This document shows positions 9,092 to 18,678 of a stretch of 64,000 nt of DNA, piece after piece (within the stretch, counting starts at the first letter, position 1; each line of letters begins with the position of its first letter). Below the pieces are notes generated by a model, which saw only the letters and a program-made list of their open reading frames with translations, searched no databases and was not told where the DNA came from. The DNA comes from Robiginitomaculum sp. (lineage in GTDB: Bacteria; Pseudomonadota; Alphaproteobacteria; Caulobacterales; Maricaulaceae). The stretch covers positions 62,001-126,000 of the forward strand of contig JAJFFS010000012.1 of assembly GCA_021776515.1 (NCBI GenBank), read 5' to 3'. The translations under genes were made by a program, and so were the position numbers.

Positions 9092-10002
9092 AGCAGGAAA
9101 ATGGCTTCATCCTTCTTGCTGTCATCGCGGTATTAATCGCTGCTTCGGCGGCATTGGTAATCGCCAGTCTATCGGCACGTCTTGGTGCCAAGGAAATTGG
9201 CATCAGCGTTGATTTAGCCCAGGCAAGATCTGCGAGCGAAGCAACACTGGCACGGGCCGTACTGGGTCTGGGTGAGACAACGCCACTTTATGCCGATGGT
9301 CGCCCCTATGAGTTTGCTATTAATGATGTGTATCTGGAATATTGGTTGATTGACACAAAGGGCCTGATTGACCTGAACGGCGCAGGGGAAACCCTGCTAT
9401 CTGACTTTCTTGTACAACTTGGGCAAAGTGGTCCCGATGCAAGTGCACTGGCTGCTGCCATTGTCGACTGGCGCGATACCGATGATAAGGCCCGCACCGG
9501 AGGCGCAGAAGAACGAGAATACCAAAATGCTGGTCTGCCAAAGCCGGGCAATCGCGTCTTTTTTGACGTCAGCGAAGTACGTAGTGTGTTTGGTATGGAC
9601 GCCCAGCTTTATAAGGCAGCTGCACCTTATCTCTTTGCCGGGCCGGGGAACAAAGAACCCGAAGCCATAAATGCACCGCTCCTGGTGCTTGACCTGTTAC
9701 CCATTACCCCGGTGGAGCGCGATGATATACTAAGCCGACGCCGGGATACTGACACACCATTTTCGCCTAATGCCCCTTCGCAAGATACTGAAGAACCCGC
9801 ATCCACAGAAAACAGCACTGCCATGGGCACTTATCTATTGCTGGTAGAAGCGGAATTGCCAAGCGGAACAAGACAAGCGATGCAACTTGTTTTCTCAACT
9901 GGACCCAACCCCGGCGAATATGCCATTCTTTCCCGGCGTACGCTGCCCGTCGGGATAGCGGCGGAAATTTATGGCCCGGATCAAAAAAATGTCACTTTTT
10001 AA
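9088..10002 (+). CDS. gspK: Minor pseudopilin GspK
   Basis: 304 residues, ATGA overlap with gspJ. After the short leader MKQENG comes FILLAVIAVLIAASAALVI; there is no Glu at +5, as is normal for GspK. The large inserted helical domain with DLNGAGETLL and VDWRDTDDKARTGGAE matches GspK. It caps the pseudopilus tip. It is close to the usual size for the family. Confidence 0.9.
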   Translation: MKQENGFILLAVIAVLIAASAALVIASLSARLGAKEIGISVDLAQARSASEATLARAVLGLGETTPLYADGRPYEFAINDVYLEYWLIDTKGLIDLNGAGETLLSDFLVQLGQSGPDASALAAAIVDWRDTDDKARTGGAEEREYQNAGLPKPGNRVFFDVSEVRSVFGMDAQLYKAAAPYLFAGPGNKEPEAINAPLLVLDLLPITPVERDDILSRRRDTDTPFSPNAPSQDTEEPASTENSTAMGTYLLLVEAELPSGTRQAMQLVFSTGPNPGEYAILSRRTLPVGIAAEIYGPDQKNVTF

Positions 10003-10969
10003 TACAGCACCAGATGTTTGGGCGGACTTCGCACATCGGTTTAACCAGGGCATGGCCGACACGCCGGGTATTGGCGGATGGTTCCAGCCTGACTGGATGA
10101 TCGTTATACTGCACCGTGATGGCCGTTTTATGGGGCAGGGCGCAGATGGTGAGCTTATTTTGCTTTCCGATGATGACATACGGAATTTGGCGCACAAAAA
10201 ACGCATCTGCCTTCGTCTGGGTAACGGTCTCAGCCAACAGCGTGACATTACCCTGCCACAAGCTGCGCGGCACAATCCTGCCAGTGCCATCAAGCTCTCA
10301 CTGGAGCAATATTTCCCGTTTCCCGCAGACGATACAGCCTTTACCGTTCATGGTACGGAACTGACCGCCAAAACCGGACAATGTCGTTTTCGTGTCAGCT
10401 TTGCCCGGCGCTCCGTATTAGAGGACTGCCTTGCCCGTGCGGCAGTACTGGGGTTAGTCCCCAAAGTGGTAGATGCCCTTGGCGAAAACCCCTTTGAACC
10501 CGTCAGTGCCGATCTGTTAAGTGGCGACAGAGCTGGTGGTGGTAGGAATGCCAGCAAGCTTCTTCTTGTTCTTTGCGCACTTTTCCTTGGCATTGCCCTG
10601 TTTCTGAACGTCTGGTCGTCACTATCATTGGCCCCGACAGCAGCGCAATTGCAGGTTCATCTATCATCCGAAGATACGGATCAGGCCTTGCTGCAGAAAA
10701 AGAACAAAGATGCAGCCCCGTCGGCATTGGAAATATGGCGATCCGTAACCCGGGCATTGCCTGACAATGCTTATGCAGAGTATTTGATTTATGAAAAAGG
10801 GCGTCTGCGCATAGCTGGTAAAGCCAGCGATGCTGCCGGGCTGGTTGGTGCCATGGAATCACAAGCCATTTTCACAGGTACAGCATTTGCCGCAGCCTCA
10901 TTAGAGGAAGACGATGGCAAAGAAAGCTTTGATCTGACGACAGCGGTACGAAAAGGGCCACAGCCATGA
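9971..10969 (+). CDS. gspL: Type II secretion protein GspL
   Basis: 332 residues. The ATG at 9971 has GCGGA about 5 bases upstream and overlaps gspK by 32 bases; an alternative ATG is at 9989. The cytoplasmic actin-like part precedes a single membrane segment (LLLVLCALFLGIALFLNVW, about residues 197-215) and a short periplasmic domain. GspL anchors GspE to the membrane and pairs with GspM. It is shorter than enterobacterial GspL, as often seen in alphaproteobacteria. The call rests on topology and gene order more than on motifs. Confidence 0.82.
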   Translation: MARIKKMSLFNTAPDVWADFAHRFNQGMADTPGIGGWFQPDWMIVILHRDGRFMGQGADGELILLSDDDIRNLAHKKRICLRLGNGLSQQRDITLPQAARHNPASAIKLSLEQYFPFPADDTAFTVHGTELTAKTGQCRFRVSFARRSVLEDCLARAAVLGLVPKVVDALGENPFEPVSADLLSGDRAGGGRNASKLLLVLCALFLGIALFLNVWSSLSLAPTAAQLQVHLSSEDTDQALLQKKNKDAAPSALEIWRSVTRALPDNAYAEYLIYEKGRLRIAGKASDAAGLVGAMESQAIFTGTAFAAASLEEDDGKESFDLTTAVRKGPQP

Positions 10970-11460
10970 ACGCCCAACCGAGAATATATTTGGCACAAGC
11001 CATCGGTGCCCTGGCACTATTGAGTTGTTCTGCGCTGGCAATTTTTGCAAGCATGAGAGCCTGGGATTTGCACCAGCAAGTCACCACTGGCCAAAATGCA
11101 CAACTTGCTAATGATACTGAACAGGCCAATACACAAAATTATCTGGTACACGCATCATCACATGGGGCCGCAGGGGCTGATCTGTTGACGCGATTGCGTA
11201 CCGCCGCCCGAAAAGCCAGCGTTTCCCTCGCCCGGGCCGAGCCACGACCGGTCGATCCAGCGGATACAAACAGCGTTAAAATCTCTGCGCAGGCCAGTGG
11301 CACATCGCGCGCGATTGCAGCATTTTTGTATGAGATTGAAGCCAAACCCCCGGCACTGGTGATTAACCGAGTAAGACTAAATGCAGAGAGCGGGGATAAA
11401 ACGGTATCGGTTGATATTCTGGTATCTGCCAGGGCGCTCTATCAGGAGAACACCAAATGA
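10966..11460 (+). CDS. gspM: Type II secretion protein GspM
   Basis: 164 residues, ATGA overlap with gspL. One N-terminal membrane helix (AIGALALLSCSALAIFAS) is followed by a periplasmic ferredoxin-like domain containing LVHASSHGAAGADLLTRLR and a typical C-terminal half (AIAAFLYEIEAKPPALVINR) that fits the GspM fold. GspM binds and stabilises GspL on the assembly platform. Gene order and size agree with the call. Confidence 0.85.
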   Translation: MNAQPRIYLAQAIGALALLSCSALAIFASMRAWDLHQQVTTGQNAQLANDTEQANTQNYLVHASSHGAAGADLLTRLRTAARKASVSLARAEPRPVDPADTNSVKISAQASGTSRAIAAFLYEIEAKPPALVINRVRLNAESGDKTVSVDILVSARALYQENTK

Positions 11461-11957
11461 CCCGGCGTATGGGCTTTCTTCTTATGGCGACAGGTGTTCT
11501 GGCAACGCTTTTTCTGCTGGACCGTTTTGTTCTTAATCGCACCGATACGGATGACTTATCAGCGCCAATAGCACGAACAAACAAGCAAGGCACCAAGCCT
11601 GTGCAACAGACACAGCCCGGCAATACATATTTCCTTGCCCCACTGACCAACTTTGATGAAATATGGACCCGGCCTGTATTTATGCCTTCACGCAAGGCGG
11701 CGCCCGCGATTGCCGGACCGCGGACACAAACCAACTCTAACCCGTCCAGTATTCAGCCACCCGATTTTAAAATCGTGGGCGTTGCCATTGGCCCAACCAA
11801 TAGCGCCGTACTGATCCGCGAGGACAGGCGCACCGTCAAGAGACTTTATGTCAAAGATACCTTTGATGGCTGGACAATTGAGGAGATCAAGGCAGACAGC
11901 ATCACCGTCACACAGGGTGATGAACGCTGGATGCTGCCTGTTGGTGCCCAAAACTAG
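11457..11957 (+). CDS. Short GspC/GspN-like protein with HR domain
   Basis: 166 residues in an ATGA overlap with gspM. One N-terminal membrane helix (MGFLLMATGVLATLFLLDR), a proline/threonine-rich linker, then about 60 residues (FKIVGVAIGPTNSAVLIRED to GDERWMLPVG) that read like the homology-region (HR) domain of GspC. In other systems this domain binds the N0 domain of the secretin GspD. There is no PDZ or coiled-coil domain after it, so it is smaller than classical GspC. It occupies the GspN position. I infer that it links the platform to the secretin; whether it replaces GspC or acts beside another GspC elsewhere is open. Confidence 0.65.
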   Translation: MTRRMGFLLMATGVLATLFLLDRFVLNRTDTDDLSAPIARTNKQGTKPVQQTQPGNTYFLAPLTNFDEIWTRPVFMPSRKAAPAIAGPRTQTNSNPSSIQPPDFKIVGVAIGPTNSAVLIREDRRTVKRLYVKDTFDGWTIEEIKADSITVTQGDERWMLPVGAQN

Positions 11958-11992
11958 GGCGTGATTTAATTGAATTAGACCACGCCCTGTTT
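11956..11992 (+). terminator. Hairpin at the end of the gsp operon
   Basis: AGGGCGTG at 11956-11963 is perfectly complementary to CACGCCCT at 11981-11988, with a 17-base AT-rich loop, starting inside the stop codon of the HR-domain gene. The following GTTT is a weak T-tract. It probably ends the + strand operon and may also serve the converging subtilisin gene. Confidence 0.55.
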
Positions 11993-12030
11993 ACTACTTA
12001 ATCCTGCCTCTTCACTTTTCTGGAAATGTT

Positions 12031-15000
12031 TTAAGGCGCGTCGGTACGTACGGCAAAACTTGTTGCCCCTCGAACAATACCGCCCACATCCTTGAACCGG
12101 ACAAAAAAGCGATTATTGCCCGGATCGAACGGTATACTCCCTGTCGCATTGGCAAACACGGAAAATGTTCGTGTTTCACCATTAACCGACGATATATCAA
12201 GCGTAGCCGTAGGATTGGCTAAGCAAAGACCCGTTGTCGAATTGGTTTCACAAACAAACAGTGACAGAGGCAAACCTTTACCACCATCATCCGCACTTAG
12301 GGTTAGCGTTGCATCAGCACCAAGTGCTGCCGTTGCAATGGCAGCCGCTTCGGCAGCAGGCGAACCAGGAATTGAAACAACACCATCGCCCGTTGCCGTG
12401 AGCCCGATAGTCAACATATCCGCAGGCACATCTGCCGCCGAAGACAAAATAAAACTGTTCACCCCGATTGCAACGTTTGACGACGTGCCTTCATCACAAT
12501 TGGCCTGAATGCCCAGTTCAACCTGATTAAGTACAACGGATGGCGTCACCGCAAATACAAAACTCTGAACTCCATTGTTCCCGGCAATATCAACCGGCGT
12601 GTCCGGTATACCAATGGCAACATTGCCAGCATCCGTTGTTTGATAACTAAAACCACCCTGAAACGCGCCTGGGCTAAGATCGATGGAGCAATTAGTACCA
12701 CCAACTGTACCGGCATTGATCACCGTCATGAACGCGGTAGCCTGTGTGCCGATCTGAACAGAGCGGGCATAAGGTAGCACCGCTGTCACCAGATTAGGCA
12801 AGGCCGTAGCCGATGATACCCAATCAAGATTAACCAGACCGCTGGCACCGGATTTGCCATCAACAGCAATGTGATAAACTGTGCCGGAGGTTGCGGTAAA
12901 GCTGACCTGACTAGCCCCTGCAGTAAATAAAGGCTTGCCAGAAGAAGCAGATGCTGCCCCCTGATTGTCGTTGGATGCAACCTCGGTCAAGGCATTCACC
13001 GCCGCACCGGTATAAACGGCAAGAACAGTATCAAAATCAGAACCATCTGTGTTGAAAACAAAGTCTCCGCTGGACGGCGCTGTCCAGTCAAACCAGATCG
13101 ATGCACTGGCCGGCGAACCACCATGGGCAGGTTCACTCGCCTCTGCACTGGCAGAAATATTGTGCGTACTGGCATTGCCCATCGCCCCGGAAATTGCTGT
13201 TCCCGAAGCAAAGTTATCATTGGCAGGAGCGCCAGAGGCAGAAATGCCAAGTACGATATCACCGCTGATACCGTTAAATCCATCAATAGCAATAAAATAG
13301 GTGTTACCCTTGACCGCGTTAAAACTTAACAGGGAATGCAGGATGACGCCTAATTCCACATCATCATTGTTTGCTAGGGCTACCAGTGAAGAAACATTAT
13401 TGCCGGTATAAACCCCTAAGACTGTATCAAAATTACTCCCTTCCGTACCAACCTGAATCAGAGCACTGATAGGGGCAACCCACTTATACCAAACAGAAGC
13501 ACCACCGGTATTAGTACCGCCTTGATGGTTTGGCTCTCCCGCTTCCTTGTCAGCATCTGCACTTGAGCCGGTGATGGATGGTTGCAAACCAAACAGGGGC
13601 AAAGCGTTTGCAAAATTATTGTTGAGAGGAGGAGGTGGAGGAATAAATGCTGATGCACCGATAGCACGAATTGATGTGTCTGCACCAAACGTGAACGTGA
13701 GAGAACCATCGTCTGAGCCCTCACCGCCGCCAGCCAAAATGGCGGCGTCAACAGAAACAACAACGGTATCAGAGGCACCGGCAGCCAGCGTACCACCTGA
13801 ATTGTTCAGAATAATAAAGCTCTTGTCAGCAGCCGCCGTCCAGGTTGCGTTGGCGCCTGTGTTATTGGTCAAGGTATAGGTTTTGCTACCAAAGCTAGGT
13901 GAATTGCCAGGGTCACCAATGCTGAAAAACCCATCCGCCGGGGCAATGGCCAGATTACCAATCCCCGCACCACCACCATTACCCAGAAGATCATTGGCCA
14001 GGTCAACCCGAATACGCGGTTTGTAAAGCTGGTTTTTTGTATCCAGCACCGGCTTACCGGTGGCTTTCAAAGCGTCCTCTATCTCTTGCACAGTCGCCGT
14101 AGGATTAGCTGATTTCAACAAGGCAAAAGCGCCGGCCACATGCGGTGTCGCCATGGATGTTCCACTTGAACCAGTGCTGTAACTTGTGCCGCCAACATGA
14201 GGATAAGCCGCACGAATGGAAACACCCGGCGCCAGAAGATCAACCATAGGCGATGAATTGGAGAACCCGGCCACAACATCCTGCTTGGAGGTTGCCCCAA
14301 CGGTCACCGCCGTAGAAATACACCCCGGACTGCTAACCGCGTTGGTAAAGCCTTCATTACCAGCAGCAATCACAGTAGCAACACCGGCGGCGCGCAATTG
14401 GTCGATCAAGCTTTTCATGACAGCCTGACTGCCATCGCAGGTATTGGGGAATTCTCCCCCGCCAAGGCTCATATTAGCTGAAGCAATTTTCATTGTAGCA
14501 GCATTATCCAGAACAAAGTCCAGACCAGCCTGCTGGTCAGAGCCAAATGATAAAATACAAGGCGCATCGCCATCGCAATCATCCGAATCCGTAAATTTAG
14601 TGAAAACCTGAATGGCGACCAGATTGGCACCGCGGGCCACACCCTCAACAGTATTACCAGCACCATCGGTAAATATGCTACCCATAGCTGTTGCGGCTAC
14701 ATGGGTGCCATGGAAACACCCATTAACGCCCTCGGTAGTTCCTGTGGTGGCCGGATCATCAACCGGGCAGTTGGTGCCCGCAGGCAAACCAAGTTGCGCA
14801 TTGCTGCCATCAGGGCAAAACGATACTGCATTCTGGCCAGCATCAGTGGTTGAAAAACAGGCCGAACCAACAACTTTCCCCGTCATCATGGTATGGTCGT
14901 GCGACGAACCGGTATCCAGTACCGCCACGGCAAAATCTGCACCATCACTGCCCGCGGCCCACACTACAGGTGCACCAATGAGCACCGTAGACTCGTTCAG

Positions 15001-15441
15001 GCTTGGACGTGAAAGGCGATCTGTATAAATATTGCGGACCATTGAATCATCGGCCAGCTTTTCCATTTCCGCACGCGTTAAATACATCGCTAGCGCCGGG
15101 GCATTATGAAGTGTACGGGCAATAACCGGCTGCCCGGTTTTTACTGCCTTGCCACCTGCTGCATAATCCGCCCCCATCGCACGGGCCTGATCTGCGCCAA
15201 AAGCCCTGTCCAGAATTGCCGTTCTGGTATTGGCAATCACCGTCTGACGCGCAAGTCTTGCATCAACGCCCGCAGGCAAGTCCGGTGCTGCGATTATGAA
15301 ATCAACAATTACACGAACGCGCTCCCCCGCTGCCGCTCGTTCCGCCGTTCGCCCCTCTAGTGAGATTTTATCCGATTGTGCCCACGCCCCTGTCGAGGTA
15401 ATGGACAAAAATAAAATGGCAGTAAGAAAACGAACAAGCAT
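12031..15441 (-). CDS. Secreted subtilisin-family (S8) serine protease with two PPC-like domains and shared C-terminal domain
   Basis: 1136 residues. Signal peptide MLVRFLTAILFLSITSTGAWA, an inhibitor-like propeptide, then the S8 catalytic domain: D176 in AVLDTG, H244 in GCFHGTHVAA, N362 in AAGNEG and S429 in GTSMATPHVAG. Downstream are a beta-sandwich-like stretch and two pre-peptidase-C-terminal-like modules (about 615-740 and 742-880), each with GSxFDTVLxVYTG. The last 250 residues (from about 885) resemble the C-terminus of the neighbouring metalloprotease and end in RGATSFAVRTDAP. Many cysteines suit an extracellular protein. It is a probable substrate of the adjacent type II secretion system; that link is inferred from position and the shared domain. 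Confidence 0.9.
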   Translation of the reverse strand: MLVRFLTAILFLSITSTGAWAQSDKISLEGRTAERAAAGERVRVIVDFIIAAPDLPAGVDARLARQTVIANTRTAILDRAFGADQARAMGADYAAGGKAVKTGQPVIARTLHNAPALAMYLTRAEMEKLADDSMVRNIYTDRLSRPSLNESTVLIGAPVVWAAGSDGADFAVAVLDTGSSHDHTMMTGKVVGSACFSTTDAGQNAVSFCPDGSNAQLGLPAGTNCPVDDPATTGTTEGVNGCFHGTHVAATAMGSIFTDGAGNTVEGVARGANLVAIQVFTKFTDSDDCDGDAPCILSFGSDQQAGLDFVLDNAATMKIASANMSLGGGEFPNTCDGSQAVMKSLIDQLRAAGVATVIAAGNEGFTNAVSSPGCISTAVTVGATSKQDVVAGFSNSSPMVDLLAPGVSIRAAYPHVGGTSYSTGSSGTSMATPHVAGAFALLKSANPTATVQEIEDALKATGKPVLDTKNQLYKPRIRVDLANDLLGNGGGAGIGNLAIAPADGFFSIGDPGNSPSFGSKTYTLTNNTGANATWTAAADKSFIILNNSGGTLAAGASDTVVVSVDAAILAGGGEGSDDGSLTFTFGADTSIRAIGASAFIPPPPPLNNNFANALPLFGLQPSITGSSADADKEAGEPNHQGGTNTGGASVWYKWVAPISALIQVGTEGSNFDTVLGVYTGNNVSSLVALANNDDVELGVILHSLLSFNAVKGNTYFIAIDGFNGISGDIVLGISASGAPANDNFASGTAISGAMGNASTHNISASAEASEPAHGGSPASASIWFDWTAPSSGDFVFNTDGSDFDTVLAVYTGAAVNALTEVASNDNQGAASASSGKPLFTAGASQVSFTATSGTVYHIAVDGKSGASGLVNLDWVSSATALPNLVTAVLPYARSVQIGTQATAFMTVINAGTVGGTNCSIDLSPGAFQGGFSYQTTDAGNVAIGIPDTPVDIAGNNGVQSFVFAVTPSVVLNQVELGIQANCDEGTSSNVAIGVNSFILSSAADVPADMLTIGLTATGDGVVSIPGSPAAEAAAIATAALGADATLTLSADDGGKGLPLSLFVCETNSTTGLCLANPTATLDISSVNGETRTFSVFANATGSIPFDPGNNRFFVRFKDVGGIVRGATSFAVRTDAP

Positions 15442-15720
15442 ACTTGATCCCCATAATGGCCTACAAACAATTTTTTATTCAGAGCCACACTAGTTTAACG
15501 TATCACAAAGTCAAAACAGTCTAATCTTCTCCTTGCAAGAAGCAATCGAAAATCGGGAAAATACGTTAACAATATTTTTTGCTATACCATAACGCTTACC
15601 CCTATGCTTGAATCCTGAAATCGTGTATGCTCAGGCTATGGAGTGTCGCATTCACAAGCGCACAAGTATGTTAACCTGCTAGTGTGAAAAGAAACTCCGG
15701 TTTAACAACAGGGGATAATC
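15442..15720. promoter_or_regulatory. Divergent intergenic region between the two protease genes
   Basis: 279 bases separate the starts of the minus-strand subtilisin and the plus-strand metalloprotease. The stretch is AT-rich relative to the genes and must hold both promoters. I see no convincing -35/-10 pair with correct spacing and no clear operator palindrome. AACAGGGG, 7 bases before the metalloprotease ATG, is a likely ribosome-binding site. Confidence 0.4.
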
Positions 15721-17835
15721 ATGATTCGCATCTTTATATTCATTCTGGGTCTGGCTGCATTGAGTAGTCACAGCGCAACCGCCGAACAGTTGTGGCAATC
15801 GCAAGAAAACAACAAAAACAGTTCTGGTGGGTTAGCGCGAAGCGCTGACATTGGTGAATTTGAGAAAATATCGATAAATCTGAGTTCAGATGCAATATTT
15901 GCCATGAAATCCGGAGATAAAGCCGGTATTTTTCTGCCTGGTAACAAGGCAATCAATGCGCACCTGGAAAATATAAAGGGGCATGCACTGGGCGGAAAAT
16001 CCTGGCTTGGTTGGGCCGGTGTAGGCGCTGAGCGCGGGCGCATTGTAATGACCGAGGTCAATGGCTTTACTTTTGCTGCCATCACCCATGACAACAAGTT
16101 ATACCTGATTGAGCCGGCACAAAATGCGTCTGGCTATATTCTCTATAACACCTCGGCACCTGGTATGAACGAATTGGATTTTGGCAATGATGGTATCATT
16201 CCATCCAAAGCAACTATTGAAGCAAAGGTATCAGGTGATGCAGATGATATTTCCCGCCCCTCTGCGGTTGGTACCATAGGGACGGTTGATATAGGTATTT
16301 TCTTTCATTCCAGTATGAGGGATCGTTGGGGCCTCGGTCTTTCTGCCCGTCTTCAATTCCTTGTACAGCTTTATGATACGGCCATGACTGACAGTCTCAC
16401 CAGCATCAGGGCAAACCTTGTCCATATCAGCGAAGTAACTGGCACTCAAACCAAAACCAATGCTGCCACATTGCCCGATTTCAAAGACGGGCTAAATAAT
16501 GCCGATGGTGACTTTTCCGGTGTTGCCGCCATTAAAGCTGCCAAGGGCATAGACATTGTCACCTATATGCGACGTTTTAAGGCATCAACGCACAGTTCAT
16601 GTGGCAATGGCTGGGTCAATGGCACATTTACAAGCACTATTGGAAATCCCGGTGATGAACCGTTTGGTTCCAATACGGTAAGCGATGATTTCGACGTCGA
16701 TACGCCGGTTGGGCCCGATGGTCGGCCAACAGGTGGCTTTTCCCTATGCTCCGTCTTCACACTGGCTCATGAAATCGGCCATAACATGGGTAATCAGCAT
16801 GATATCGCCAATACTCCTGACGATGGTGTGTTCAGCTACGCTCACGGTTACAAGGTTGATGGTATTTTTCGTACCATCATGGCAACTGGCAGTGATACCC
16901 GGCTTGGGTTTTATTCTAACCCGTCGCTTATAGAATGTAATGACCCTGATGCAGGCGGCGCATCAGAAGCGTGCGGAACAGCAGGCGATGATGTTGCCCG
17001 GGCAATGCGAGAGCAAGGCAAAAATGTTGGTATTTTCAATACACCAGCACCACGAGTGGTATCGGCTGTTCTGCCGGTCAGTCGTTCTATAAAATCAGAC
17101 GGTACCGCAACCGCATTTGGCGCTATTATTAACCCGGCAGGTGCCGGTACCGCCACCGATTGCATGCTTGACCTGCCTGGCGCTAGCCCCGGGCAATTCA
17201 GCTATCAGACCACAACCCCTGCCAATGCTCTATCCGGCACGCCTGACACCCCGATAAATATACCCGCCGGAGGTACTCAAAACTTCGTCTTCTCTATTAC
17301 CCCGGGCGCTGTCTATGAGGGTTTTTCTCCTTTCCTGTCTTTCGATACGTTCACTGGTGCCGATCTGGCTATTGATTTTTCCTGTACCAACCGGCAATCG
17401 GCAGAAAGTGTTGCCAAGTTAAATACGCTGTCATTTATTGCAGAAGCCGGTAATGTCATGGATGTTATTGCTTTGTCTGCATCAGCCATACCGGGCGTCG
17501 TTGAAACGGCAGGTAGTACCGGCGCGTTTAGTGTCGCAGTCAGTAATATCGGGGTGGCTGGTACGGTAACTGCGTCAGGTGTAACCAGTTCAGCCTTGGT
17601 CCCGGCGACCATTACTGTCTGCGAAACAGTTCCCGCTACCGGGGCTTGCAAAGCCAGCCCATCAGCTACTGTCAACAGGACTCTGGCCCAAAATGAAACG
17701 GCGACATTTGGATTTTTTGTCACCGAAACGGAAACAATAGTTGCCGACTTTGCCCAAAAACGCATTATTGCCCAGTTCAAGGAAGGAGCAACTCTGCGAG
17801 GTGCCACATCGGTTGCCGTGCGTACATCCCCCTAG
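15721..17835 (+). CDS. Secreted reprolysin-like (M12-type) zinc metalloprotease with shared C-terminal domain
   Basis: 704 residues. Signal peptide MIRIFIFILGLAALSSHSATA, a propeptide-like region, then a metzincin catalytic domain with HEIGHNMGNQHD (H350, E351, H354, H360) and a Met-turn in RTIMATGSDTRLGFYS. The paired cysteines around SCGNGW and FSLCSVF suggest disulfides. The catalytic domain resembles reprolysin/ADAM-type M12B peptidases. From about residue 444 the protein aligns by eye with the end of the subtilisin: LPxSRS, TATAF, FSYQTT, PDTPxxI, VCET, and a final RGATSVAVRT. It is probably exported by the nearby type II system, by inference. No own terminator was identified. Confidence 0.88.
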   Translation: MIRIFIFILGLAALSSHSATAEQLWQSQENNKNSSGGLARSADIGEFEKISINLSSDAIFAMKSGDKAGIFLPGNKAINAHLENIKGHALGGKSWLGWAGVGAERGRIVMTEVNGFTFAAITHDNKLYLIEPAQNASGYILYNTSAPGMNELDFGNDGIIPSKATIEAKVSGDADDISRPSAVGTIGTVDIGIFFHSSMRDRWGLGLSARLQFLVQLYDTAMTDSLTSIRANLVHISEVTGTQTKTNAATLPDFKDGLNNADGDFSGVAAIKAAKGIDIVTYMRRFKASTHSSCGNGWVNGTFTSTIGNPGDEPFGSNTVSDDFDVDTPVGPDGRPTGGFSLCSVFTLAHEIGHNMGNQHDIANTPDDGVFSYAHGYKVDGIFRTIMATGSDTRLGFYSNPSLIECNDPDAGGASEACGTAGDDVARAMREQGKNVGIFNTPAPRVVSAVLPVSRSIKSDGTATAFGAIINPAGAGTATDCMLDLPGASPGQFSYQTTTPANALSGTPDTPINIPAGGTQNFVFSITPGAVYEGFSPFLSFDTFTGADLAIDFSCTNRQSAESVAKLNTLSFIAEAGNVMDVIALSASAIPGVVETAGSTGAFSVAVSNIGVAGTVTASGVTSSALVPATITVCETVPATGACKASPSATVNRTLAQNETATFGFFVTETETIVADFAQKRIIAQFKEGATLRGATSVAVRTSP

Positions 17836-17964
17836 GCCATATACTCATCACCAGGGTCAACATGAGATGAAGGTATGGCCTGAGACGAACCAACCTCGGT
17901 TCTGTTCATTGCCGCGTCATCATGTGGTATGTATGGTGATCATGTAAATAATCGGAGAGCCATA

Positions 17965-18678
17965 ATGCAAAACTGGATGAAGGTCGTAGGCGCAGGTGTC
18001 CTGTGCACTTTGCTGGCAAGCACAGCCGCGTTGGCAGATATTCAGGTCAAAACTATAGATGAAGGCTGGCAAATAGATGCGCAGGATGAGCCGCTAACCA
18101 ATGTCTTGGGCACAATATCAAAAAAAGCAGGCATTAAGGTCAGTGGCATTACCAAACTGGTCGAAGATCCGAGTATTTCAGGCGTTTTTGAAGGTAGCCT
18201 GGAGTCAGTCCTGCGCCGCCTTCTACGCGGCTCTGACTACGCTTTTGAAACTGTTACTAATGAAGATGGCATGAACCGCATTGTCCGGTTAATCGTACTT
18301 TCCGGCATTAAAGGCAAAGCACCAACCGCCCGGGCAATCAATACAGCAAAACGGCTCCCCTCATCCAAAAAGGCTAACGGCGAACTTTCTGCAAAAGAAA
18401 GAGAGCAAGGCACACGGGTCACTTCAATTTTAACCCAGCGGGCACAGCTTGGCGCCGGCAACAAAGGCGAAACGCCGAAGGCACAGGTGTCTGATGAAAA
18501 TCAGGACCAGAAGCGTTCATCGGGTTCAGGCATAACCAGAAATACCGATGGCAGCTTTGACATCACCCCCGAAGCTCAGGCCCGCATGGCCGAAGCCACC
18601 CGGCGTGCTCAACAGGATCTGCAAGCGCTGGTTGCTGCCATTCAGCGCAATGATGACAACCAGAATGGTGATAATTAA
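17965..18678 (+). CDS. Periplasmic protein with secretin/TonB short N-terminal (STN)-like domain
   Basis: About 237 residues from the ATG at 17965, preceded by CGGAGAG; an upstream in-frame ATG at 17929 has no ribosome-binding site. Signal peptide ends in TAALA. Residues about 25-110 (DEPLTNVLGTISKKAGIKV ... GVFEGSLESVLRRLLRGSDY) have the pattern of the STN domain seen at the front of secretins and TonB-dependent receptors. The rest is charged and low-complexity, ending in a Gln/Asn-rich tail. There is no beta-barrel or secretin domain, so this is a free-standing STN protein. Position after the protease genes suggests a role in secretion or surface assembly, but function is unknown. Confidence 0.6.
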   Translation: MQNWMKVVGAGVLCTLLASTAALADIQVKTIDEGWQIDAQDEPLTNVLGTISKKAGIKVSGITKLVEDPSISGVFEGSLESVLRRLLRGSDYAFETVTNEDGMNRIVRLIVLSGIKGKAPTARAINTAKRLPSSKKANGELSAKEREQGTRVTSILTQRAQLGAGNKGETPKAQVSDENQDQKRSSGSGITRNTDGSFDITPEAQARMAEATRRAQQDLQALVAAIQRNDDNQNGDN

